DNA of 64,000 nt from Lagopus muta. Its lineage: Eukaryota > Chordata > Aves > Galliformes > Phasianidae. A program made the translations under genes and the position numbers. The notes under the pieces are model-generated. The model had not been told where the DNA came from, did not search any database, and was given only the letters and a program-made list of their open reading frames with translations. The stretch spans positions 28,024,214 through 28,088,213 of the forward strand of contig NC_064433.1 in assembly GCF_023343835.1 (NCBI RefSeq), written 5' to 3'. The first letter of the stretch is position 1. The number at the start of each line of letters is the position of its first letter. Of the stretch, positions 50,578-62,500 are shown in pieces.

Positions 50578-53500
50578 TAACACCACAATTTGAGGCTTAT
50601 TCACTGAAATATATTTTCCAGGATGAAATAGACAAACAACATAGGGTATAATTTATAAGTAATGACAATTCATTTGTCTCTAGATGCGTATTTGCTCTTT
50701 GTGATTAACCCAAAAAGTCTTTGGTGGAAGCAAAGAAACAAGTACCTGTGTTTGTATAGACCTAAAATCTGCTGGAGGATAAATCATGCCATTCATCTTA
50801 GAGTTTTTCACACCGGTGAGCCTCAGTATAAATGGTCCAGAAGCAGAACATTGTGGTATAGCAAACACATTTTCAGTCGTGACTTTTTGTATTACAGAGT
50901 GTCTAAACTTTTGACTTCTTCTTCCAAAGGACTTGCAAAAGTGAACAATCGCATGTCACGAATTAAGAATACTATAGAATCTGTTTCAAAGGCAGTGTCT
51001 GGCACTCACAGTGAACTGGTTTCCCGAATAGCTCGTTTAAAGTCACACTCAGGTACTCTAGGAAAGGATACTAAAAGTAATGCAGATGAAAATAACCTCA
51101 ATGTGAATCTGGAAAGTGGTAAACAAGTCTCAGGTGCCAGAACTCAGGAGGATTGCAACAGAGGCCTAGCTGCCAAGCAATCCAGTAACACAAATGAAAA
51201 CTTGGAGTTTGTGTTAAACAATACGAGTGGCGCTAATCAAGATATTCCAGAAGATTCAACATCTGCTAAAAACCACCTTTTTCATATAAGCTACCTTTCT
51301 ACAAGTTTTGGAGAGACTTATAACTTTATTGCTGATCATATCAACTGGTACTTCAGTAATCTTTCTGTTATGGATCAAGAGAAGAAGAGGAATGCTTTGT
51401 TGAAGGGCTCTAAAAGCGAAGCGAAGCTTGATTCATCAGAGAGTACTGTAATTAGTGAAGAAACAGTCAATTCGGCAGCTTCTTTAGCTCCTGAAACTGA
51501 GACTCAGGGTGCTGAGAAGTCAAATGCCACTCTTCCAGTTTCCACTAAAAAAAGTATTGCGAACTTTCTTTCATATCCCAGTAACAGTGTACAGGCTTTT
51601 GTAGACAGTTACATTGGTGGATTGGTTCCCAAGTTAAGATCGGATACAAAAGTTGCTGCACAGGAAAAGAGTAAACAGCTAGAGCAAGAAGGGTCTGAGA
51701 AGGATGAGGAGGATGAATTCAAAGAGACTAAGATTGCAGAAGAGAGGGAAAAACATCTGTCCCTTCAGAGAGAAAAGGCAAGTCTTTAGTGTTATTTTTA
51801 CATGTCTATTGTTTCTATGTATGTTTTATAGCCGTGTGTGTTCATGTGTTTGTATACTGTGTATATATAGGTCATATCTATATGCATTATGGGTAGATGT
51901 AGCTATTTATTTTTGTAGTAGTCAAAGTAATGTTATGCTTTTTCATGATCTACCTGCTGTAATTGTGAAGTTGTCCTGAAAAAACACCCCATTAGAAATA
52001 CTGACACCAGTTTATTCGGTATGGTGTTACTGTGAGCATTCTTTACTTATTTTCTGGTAAACAAAGTCTGTTTATATCTAAGAAAACCTTATTTGTGCTC
52101 TGTAGCAGACCTTTAGTACAGCAAGTGCTGTCCAGCACTTCTGTGAAATCTTAAAATAACCTTTTGCAGTTAGTCTTGACAATTTGCATACGTGTCTTAG
52201 TGTAGTGCTGTGTTCTTTGTGTAACTTTTATCTGTTTTAGATCATAGCAAGAGTGAGTATCGATAACAGGACTCGAGCATTAGTTCAAGCCCTGCGAAGA
52301 TCCTCAAATCGAAGAGTCTGTATCAGCAGGGTTGAAGAACTGACTTACCATCTTCTGGAATTTCCAGAGAGCAGAGGAGTTGCAATTAAGGTGCAAACAA
52401 TTATGCTTAAACAAGCTATAAATATCTATTAGAGAAAGTCTTACAAAGTAAAATTTTCTTCAGTGCTTTTGTGGGCTAGGCATATTTTCTACTTGTGAAG
52501 AATGTGGTTTTTAATAGCTATTTGTTTAGCTGGTTCAGCAGATCTATCTGCACGCTATCAGTAATTTAGCTTAAGACTCTTAGGATTGTTATGTTTATTT
52601 AGAAGCATGCAGCACTGCCACGTGGATAGATAATATAGCTAATTCTAGTGGTAGGTGATGGTTGTACACTGTGTTCTGTTTTGCAATTGGCCAGAAATGA
52701 ATGTACAGTACAGTTGATCTCTGTACAACAGTTGTGATGCTTCTTTACGTGTTCCCTTCAAAGAGAGGACAGAACTGGAGCATAGCCATCAATAAGTTTG
52801 TGTAATCTAGTTATGCTTGTTTTCTTTCCTGCATGCAATGAGAGGACAGAAGTTAGGTGGTAGACTATTCCAGCACTGCTGACCAAATCACAGTGCTTCA
52901 GTCCCGTGTGTTTTCCCAGCAGATTTGACAAGTGGCTGATGTGAACTGTAAAACTGGTGCAGTGAAGTTCCAGCCAGATTAATTACCCTGGCTGGGCACA
53001 GATCAAGCATGCACATGAATAGTTATGATTTATTTTATTATGAGAGAGTATGCTTGCTACTCCTACCTTGATTATAATCCTGTGTATCTTTGTGATAATA
53101 ATTCCAAATGTAAAGATTAGTATGAGGAAGAATTTTAACTTTAGTTTCTTTTGATATTATTGTGCTACTTCAGATGCACTTCCTGCTTTGCAGCAGAGTG
53201 ATATCTGTCCAGCCAAATCTTTGCTTTTAGCTATACTTTAATATGCTCAGTACTTTAAATTCCTATTTTGCCAATGTGACAATGGCAATAAAACTAAATT
53301 GGTAAAATGCAACAGCAACTGAAGTACTGGTAAATATATTAGAAGGATTTAAATTTCAGCTTGATTGTTGAAGTTTTGATAGCTGGCTATTTTAACGATA
53401 AGGAGAATACAACATAATATTGCAGACATTTTTTTCCTCATGTTAGATATAGAGATGGCTTTAAAGAAGTTTTCCTTCAACTATTATAAGGCTATTACTC

Positions 53501-56500
53501 TAAAATGCAAAACTAGTAAATTTGAGTATGAATTCTTTCAGTTAAGCATCTTGACAAATATGAAGTTATTTCCTTCTGACTGCAGGAAAAGATAATCCCA
53601 TGCCTACTGCGATTGAGACAAGCAAATGATGAAAGTCTTCAGGCTGCTGTCAGGGAGACTTTGGCAATAATTGGATATACAGATCCAGTGAAAGGCTGGG
53701 GAATTCGAGTCCTTGCTATTGATGGAGGAGGAACAAGGTGAAACTTTTATATACTTGTAGGTTTCTTTTCATAGTGTATCTGGGAATAGAATTGCAGTTT
53801 CTCTTTAATATTTTTGTGCCTAAACATGGAACTTTCTGATTTACAATTCAGTTGCGTTTGACTGTTCAAGTCATAGGTACTTACTTTTGCATGTTTGTGT
53901 GTAAACTTCCATTAATACCACAAGTCCTTAGTTGCCTGTGCTCTAACTTTGTGTTAATTTGTACACCTACCAGAATTTGTAGAGAGCATCAAAATCATGT
54001 GCATTAAGTTTAAAATCTTGTTTACTGACAGCTGTGTTTTGAGGCAAGTTTGAAGAAATGTTTTTAGCAAATATTTACTAATTATTTAATCTTTATTGTT
54101 AGAGAACAAAGTATAAAGTCCATGGCATAAATAGTTTCACCAATTTTGTTTCCTGATAGTATTTATTTATGTGCACCAAAATCAGTAGCATTCAGTAAGT
54201 AGTAAGAGTGTGGTGCAAACCTGATGTCTGCACTAGATAGTAGTATTTTAAAAATATGGGGCTGCTGAGTAAATATAATGTATAGTTACTATCAGTATGT
54301 CTAAATTGTATATTTTTTTCTTAAGTACTTATAAGCTTAAACTTGTTTAGTGGGAAGTAGTCTGTAGCTTTGACTGTGAAGGTATTGTTTTGTTCCTATA
54401 AAACAGGAATATGACTTGGTTGTACACACAGTACCGTGAAATTAATATAAACTTATTAATAAAATGAATAGGAAGAAAAGAGTTTTGTTTGTATCTCCTT
54501 GTGAGGAGGTTTCTTTTTTTGTGTGTGATATGTTTTACAGGGTAAGACTTTCAAGAACTTGCTACTGATTTGGAGTTTCTTAATGGTTCCATTAAAGCAC
54601 CTTATTTTTAGAAATGAGTAATTTTATCTATGCCATGAAAATGAAACAAGTCCAGAGAGTCAGCCTGATCACTGACTACTGTCTGTTCTGCATCTTAATT
54701 GATAGTGTTCAGCTGATCTTTGTGCAGGGCTGAATAGTGCTCTTCAACACCAGCCAGGACAGGGTTAGAGGTAGCACATGACAGGGGCTGTTCTCAGCAC
54801 AGTGTGTTGTTGCCAAGATAGTGCTTTGCTTCAGTGCTTCTAATGCCTTATGCAGTTTTTTAGCATTGGACTGGAAAGGATTGATACCAATATGCTTTGA
54901 TTCCCTGAAATATTCTTGATTCTTAATATTGTAGATATCAGTTATAATTAAGCAAAGGTAGGTTTAATTAAACCAACATAAGATAAAACTACCATTGTGT
55001 ATGAATGAATGCGTTGGGTTTTTTGTGTATTTCAGGGGTTTAGTTGCACTTCAAACACTACGGAAGCTAGAAGAACTTACTGGAAAGCCAGTTCATCATC
55101 TTTTTGACTACATTTGTGGTGTAAGCACAGGTAATTGTTGTTCTACAAGTTGGAATTTTGTTATGAATATAGTAAGAACATGTGGACTTAGATGTAGATT
55201 TTGCAAAATTTGCCAGATTTCTGATTTTGATTGTAAGCTGGGGAAAGTATGGGTTTGACTTCTAAAGGCTTTTTTAGTACATTAAAAACTTAGGGTAATT
55301 CATGATATACTTAACTCAGCCTTCAGAAGAGAAGGCTGTGGTTCTGTGAGACCTTACTGCTCTTTGAACTATTACGAAAGTAGAGAGAATATGAAGCAGG
55401 TCTCTTCATGAAGGTATGCAGTGATAGGAGAAAAGTTAACAGAGAAACTGGAATATGGAAAATTATGATTAAGATAAGGAAGCACCTTTTTTCTTGCAAA
55501 GATGGTGGGACAGTGGGATGAGTTGCCTGGTCAGACTGATATATCCATGCATGACAGATCCTGACCAACATGTTCTAGTTGAATCATTATCACCAGGAGG
55601 TTGGACTGAATGACCTCTCGAGAGTCCTCCTATCCTCAGTTATTACTCTGTGACTCATTACGTTGCCTCTCCCTAGGAGGCAACTGTAAAGATAATCTTT
55701 TAGAAAGATAGATCATCATTGCTTCAGGATGTTATGGTAAACTAATCACAGTGCATTTCTGTTTTATAACATGAGAGATGCATTCAATAGTTCACTTTCT
55801 TTAGAAACCCAAGTTCTCCTTTTTTTTTTTTGTTTTTTTCCCCCGTATTCCCTCCAATACAATTCAGTTCTGAAATATATTAAACAGATCATTATGGGTA
55901 AATACACTGTCCATGTTTTCAAAGACAGAAACTGCTTTGTAGAGTCAAAATAGAGAACGGTGTTTGTCTACTAGTCAGAATTTGTTTGTAGGCATGTTAT
56001 GGCTGCCTGTTTTACCTTACAAATTTTTTTTCAGAGACTACTAATAAGGTTATTTAGTAGTAGGAAGTTGTTTCTTTTGGTATATGTAGGAAAGTTCTGT
56101 TAGTGAAACTGTCATTTTCCATCATGATGTTTTATCTCTAACAGAGAGGCTTAGTATTCTTACTTGGTTCAATCCCACTACTCTGTAACTGCTAATAATG
56201 CTTATTTAATTCTTCTAAGCTTCCATTAGCAAGTTTTTGTCTGTGCTACTTAGAAGTACAATGACAATCTTGGCTAGGGGAGGTTGTGAATGTTTGTCAG
56301 TTTGTGCTAGCTGTGTACTTGGCCATTGTGATCTACATTGTTGGTATTTGTATTTATACCGGTAGAATTTGCAGGTGCTTGCAGCTGGTTCACCTGTGAT
56401 TTCAAAGAATAAGAGGGATGCCCCTGATGTTACAGATCTTTTTCTTTTCTGCTGCACTACTCATCTCTCATATTATCCTTAGCTGTGTGGCCTTTGAGAG

Positions 56501-59500
56501 TTAGGTTTTGCTTATCACAGTCTTTGTAGATAGCTAACTTGTACTTCTCTACAGTGATCGTGGGTTGTAAATGTGGCAGCCACGCAGGAAGATCCCTATA
56601 ATGATGCCCTGCAAACTTAACTCACTTGCCTGTTGCTGAGCATAATACCTGGGCCTAGAGGTACCATAAAATCTTCAAGACCATGAAATGCATCAAGGGC
56701 CACTGAACATTATTTTTTTATGAAGAACAAAGTTAATGTAAATTCTGTACTCAGTTTGTGCTGTACAAAAGTCCACAGATGAAAGTAGTACCGTTGCTCC
56801 ACGAACCGAGCTACTGGGAATTCCTTGTGTTTATCACAGAGCTCTGGAGTGTGGTATGCTTTCACAAATGGACACAACACTTAAGCTTTCAAAGACCTGC
56901 ACATGTGCTTGTATTTTCACTTCCTGTCCCCAAATGCATCATCAGAGATGCTTCTCAATAGTGGTGTGCTTACAGTTCAATCACATGGAGAAGTTTATAA
57001 CATCGAGAATATGTGATCAGGCCAAGTGCATAATGCCCTGTTTTCCATGTATGGATCTTCTCCAAGAATTCTAGTAGGACTTCTTCCTAAATCTTCCTTG
57101 TCTCAGTTTAAAACCACTCCCCCTTGTCCTATTGCTATCCACCCTTGTAAGCAGTCTTTCCCCCTCCTGTTTATACGTTCCCACTTAGTCCCACATTCCC
57201 ACTGCAGAGACATCTGAACTGTAGTGATCTCTTTGGTCACCAGTTTTGAGCGTATAGGAAATCTGCATAAGATCCTAAGGATCTTCTCCAAAAATCCTCT
57301 GAAGTTAAGAACAATACAGGGTTTGTTCTCCTATGCGTTCTCCTAGCCTTCTTGGATTTGTAGGTTAGGAGCTTCCTGAAACTAAGCTGGCATTTTTATT
57401 AATGGTTTGGGTGTGGTTTTTCCCTCATGTTTTCTTTCTAGTTTTGAAATGCTTTTTGAACACTTTCCTGATTGAAGAAATATATTTTCCAAGACAACTC
57501 ATAAATATGTCAAGTTGATATAACAAAGCTGGAATTGATCTTAGAAACCTTTCTCATTTCCCAAAAGATGAATAAGCTATGTCTGTTTCACTGGTGACAG
57601 TTGTCAGATTTTGCATCATAACAGATGTCTTCAGAAACCTTGTTTTAGTGCTGTGTTGTCGTTAGACAGCAGCATTTCCAAAAGGTAACGTCAGCAGTCA
57701 TCCTTTTGCAGTTCAAATGTGTTTCTCCATGTCCTAACTCCTAGGGCTGCGGATGGCATCATTTCCTTTCTCTTTGAAGCAGTCTGCTGTGCATTTAAAG
57801 GCTTTCATTTTATTTGGTCTTTCCTTAGAGTTTGATTACTTTGACACGTGGTGTTTTTTGTGGGGGGGGGAAAAAAAAATATAGATATGTATTTTTTTCA
57901 GTTGGCTTCCATTAGAACCAGATGCAGATCTTCAGCTGACATCTTACTGATGCTGAGTTGAGTAAGGAAGGAATGCTTTCATCCTTCAGCTTAGGTTCTT
58001 ACCTATCTTAGGTCTTATTGGCCTGCTGTATACCCATGTTCTTCAAGATACGCTCCTTAGCCTCTCAAGTTTTATTTAGTAATTTGTTGGGTTGTTTTGT
58101 TTGTTTTGTTCTCTGAAATGTTGGCAGCCAAGGCTGAGATGGTTGCTGGAGTGTAGAAGTCTGTGATAACAGGCCAGAAAGTGGAGGAAGCATTAGACGT
58201 GTTTTAACTGAGTGATCAGGTTATCACCTTTGATTGTAGCTTTTGTCTCCTGGGAGCGTCTTGTTACCATCCAACAGATTTCAGCAAAGCCCTTTAATGG
58301 GTAACTTGACTGATAATATCTGTTGCCATCTATGTGCTAACAGACTGTGAGTTTTGATGCTGTTTCTCAGGTGGTAATGGGGAAAATGTTTTTGCATTTG
58401 TATTCTGCAACTGTGTTTTTTGAAAACTGTTTTTTCCTACAAGGGTCATTCTTGTTTTATGCACACACTAGATGGCAGTGTGTATGAATAGAATAGTTCA
58501 GTTGGAACAGACTGTAAAAGATTATCAAGTCTAACTGCCTGTCCACTTAGTAGTATAACCCATTCAGTAGGGTTAACTGAATGTTAGAGCATGAGTGCAA
58601 CACAAATGCCTCTTCAACACTGGCAAGCTTAGGGCATCATTGCCTCTTTAGGAAGCTGTTCCAGTGGTAAACCACTCACACAGTAAATACATTTTTCGTA
58701 ACGTCCGATGTGAACCTCCTCTTATACAGCTTTGTGCTAAACCTGTATGTCATTGGTTCCAAGGAGAAGAAACTGACATCTTCCTCTGTATTTCCCTTCC
58801 TCAGGGAACTGCAAAGAGCAGTGAGATCACTATCAGCCTCTTCTTCAGGCTAGATATACCAGGTGTTCTCTGCCTCTCCTCATAGGCCATACCTTGCCAC
58901 ACTTACCAGTTCTGTTAACCCTCCTCTGGAAGCTTTCAAGGACTTTGGTATTTTTTTTATACTGTGAAGTCCAGAACTGCACACACTGTGGTGAAGCTGT
59001 ATCAGTGCTAAACGTAGTGGGAGAATTGTCTCGGCTGACTGGCTGGCTCTGCAGTATTTAACGCACCCCCAAAATGCAGTTTGCCTTCTTGGTTGCCAGG
59101 GTGCACTGATAGCTTATTCAGAGCCTGCTGTCACCAGCACACTCAGGTCCCTTCCTGCTGAGCTGCTCTCAAGCCACTGGTCTCCCAGGCTGTGTCTGGT
59201 GTTAGTTCATTCCAAGTGCAGCAACTGCCATTTTACTTTGTTGAACTTCGTGGCTGTTGATGATCATCCAATGCTCTGTTCTGTCTAGATCTCTGCAAGG
59301 CCTCCATCGATGATTAATTACAAACGATTGCAACCAAATATATTCCAAAACAAAAAAAGCTCCCCTGTTACAGAATTTGCTAGAAGTTTTCTTTAAAGAT
59401 CAAGGAGTTTGTTAGATAGCAAGTAATGCTCCAAATATTTTTAAATGCTACAGCACAGACTACTCCTACATATTTCTCTTTCCAAATAACGCAGTGGATT

Positions 59501-62500
59501 TAACCTGCTTTCTGCCGTATATATTTTGGCAGGGATGATGTGTGCAAAACAAAAGAATAGCATTTGTCAATGTCTAAAATAATTTGTTTTTGAAAATAAA
59601 CTCTTCCTAACTTCTAATTGTCCTTAAAACATTGTTTATTATTTTTGAACAGGAATTTGGTGTTAGAAATGTCAGTTGATCACCCTTTTCAAAAGAGACA
59701 TTTTCTTAACCTATGAATATTATAGTAATTAATAATCCATCATTATAATCTCATTATGTACTATACTTAACATTTCAAAATATTTCTTTTCAGGAGCTAT
59801 ATTAGCTTTTATGTTGGGGTTGTTCCATATACCTCTGGATGATTGCGAAGAATTATATCACAAGTTGGGATCCGATGTTTTTAAGCAGAATGTTATTGTT
59901 GGAACAGTTAAGATGGGCTGGAGCCATGCCTTTTATGACAGTGATATCTGGGAGAAAATGCTCAAGTAAGTGTTTTGTTGATTTTTATTTTTTTATTTTT
60001 TATTTTTTTAAAGAAAAAAGTTAAATATAATTTACTATTACAAATCTAATAGCCTTCATTTTTGTTAGTGTCTCTTTGGTAAGCAAGATTTTTAAAAAAA
60101 GAAAATGATTAGTATATAGTCTCATTCTTTGAAAATAGTTGTTTTAATATTTAACAGAACACTGGAATCCTTTAGTGTAATTTTTTTTCAGGAGCAGAGT
60201 AAGCTTTTAGTGCACTGATTTCTGATTATATTTTTGAATGCTTGCCAGCTACTTGATCTGACTCATTACAGATCTGCATTAAATTTTACTAGCCACCTGC
60301 TGTGCTTTTTTTTTTTTTTTTGGTAAGGAAATATAGTAAGAACTGAAATAATAAGTTGTAATAGGGATATTAGATGTTAGCTGCTGTACTGAGGGATTTT
60401 AACCATTTCCCATTCCTATAAAATAGGAAGAAAAAATCTGTTAGAATTGCGAATTGCAATGGAAGAAATATTCACTATGTTGAAGTTAACAATGTAAAAG
60501 TATGTAAATGTTTTAAGTATATAAATGCATTAACAAGTACTTGGGAAAAAATCTTTTTTTTTTTTCCCCAAGAAGAAGAAATAATTATTATGTGTTCTGT
60601 TATTTTCATTCATCTGTATTCATATTGATAGTTGAGTTCTTGAAAATGCACAGTGTTAGCTGGCACTGCAACTGAAAGAACAGAAATGACTTAACATGAG
60701 AGCGGATGTAAAATGGCCAAAAGCTTCTTTGGATAAGTAACAAGTTTCTTACAATGGCCTGTGCTTCCCAAGTGGTAAGCATCTCACTGCTTTGCTGAAG
60801 TGAAGAAAAGCTTCCAAGCATTTCTTTTTTGTGCTTTTGCATATTTTTAGGAAAAGAATTGTTGATGAAATCAGTATTGTATTTTTCGTCTGAGAAAAAT
60901 TGCCCAGAAAATTGTAAAATTAGAAAAATTAGCTCATGACAGTATTTTGTATGCCTTTAAAATTAAAAATTCTTTGCAGCTGCATATAACACAAGGGAAG
61001 TAGAGCACACTACTCATGTACAGTACACAAAAGCAAGGCAATTATATGATTCATAGATCAGATTCCATGATCAATGCATTTAATTTTTAATTATGGCTTG
61101 AACCTTGGGAGGGACCTCAAGTTTCGTCACATTCCAGACCCTGTGCCACAGGCAGGCTTGCTAGCTGCTAGATCAAGTACTAAATCAGATTGTCTGTGGC
61201 CCCATCCAGCCTGGCTTTAAAAACCTCTGGGGCAGGACATCAGCAACCTGTTCCAGCTCCTCACTACCTTCTCAGTTAAAAACTTCCCCCTGATAGCTAA
61301 AGGAAGGGTGATTTAGGCAGAGGAGGGGAATGGTTTTAAACTAGTCTGTCTCTATCTTCTTGTGGAAAATGTTGATTTCCCTCCTGTTTATAAAATTATT
61401 TTAAATATTGGAAGGCTGTAATGAAATCTCCCCACAGCCTTCTCTTTTCCCGGGTTTGAACAAGCCCACTCCTTCATAGGAGAGGTGCTGCAGCCCTTGG
61501 ATCATCTTTTTGACCCTCCTCTGGACCCTCTCTGAAAACTCTGCATCCTTCCTGCGTTAGGGGCCCCAGATTTGGACACAGTACTCCAACTGGGGCTCCC
61601 TAAGGGCAGAACAGAGGGACAATCACCTCCCTGCCCCTGCTGGCCACTGCTCTTTTCATGGACCCCAGGATACAGTCTTCCAGGTTGCAAGCACACGCTA
61701 CTGGCTCATGTTCAGTTTTTCATTAACTGTGACCCCTAAGTCTTTCTCAACAGAGCTACTCTCAAGGAGTTCTTGTCCCACTTCATATACATGTCTGAGA
61801 TTACCTTGATCCAAGTGCAAAACCTTGCCCTATGCTTTGTTGAACCTCATTAGCTTTAGAAGTGCCCACCTATTGATTTTTATCAGGGTCCCTCTGGATG
61901 GTGTCCCTTCCTTCTGTTGTATCACCCACTCTGATCAGTTTGGTGTCATAAGTGAACTTGCTGAGGGTGCACTTAATCCTGTCATCTCAATAAAAATGTT
62001 AGAGTACATCAGTTGTCTTCCTTTTGTGCACCCATGCTCACTCTACCATAGGAGGCAAATAAGTGGATCAGGCCTGACCTTCCTTTAGTGAAACCATGCT
62101 GGCTGTCTCAGATCATCCACTCATGCCTTGTGCCTTAATGTGTCTTCCAGGAGGATCTGTTCCATGATCTTCCTGGGCACAGAGGTGAGGCTCACTGGCC
62201 TGTAGTTCCCCAGGTCCTCCTTCCTCCTTTTCTTGTAAAGAGAAGTAATGTTTCTCTTTTTCCTGGGGAAATTGCCTGACAACTATGACTTTTCAAATAT
62301 AGTGGAGAGCAGCTTGGCGACTACCTCAGCTGCTCCGTTTGGACCCTGGGATGCATGTTGTTTGGCTCCATGGACTTGTAGACTTTCAGTGTCGTGACTC
62401 AGTCTTGGACTTGCTCCACCCTTACAGCAAGGAGACTGCTCCCACAGTTCCTGCCCAGAGGCTCAGGTTCAGGGAATCTTGGCTGCCAGTGAAGACTGAG

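Larger units (their letters stand above)
55131..59793 (+). other. PNPLA8 intron of 4.7 kb with three CR1 pieces
   Basis: GT-AG intron (acceptor TTCTTTTCAG). It carries CR1 fragments at 55320-55655, 57060-57300 and 58481-59310, listed separately. Short frames inside (such as 55771-55953 and 56758-57074) show no motif. A G-run and A-run lie at about 57863-57880. Confidence 0.8.
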
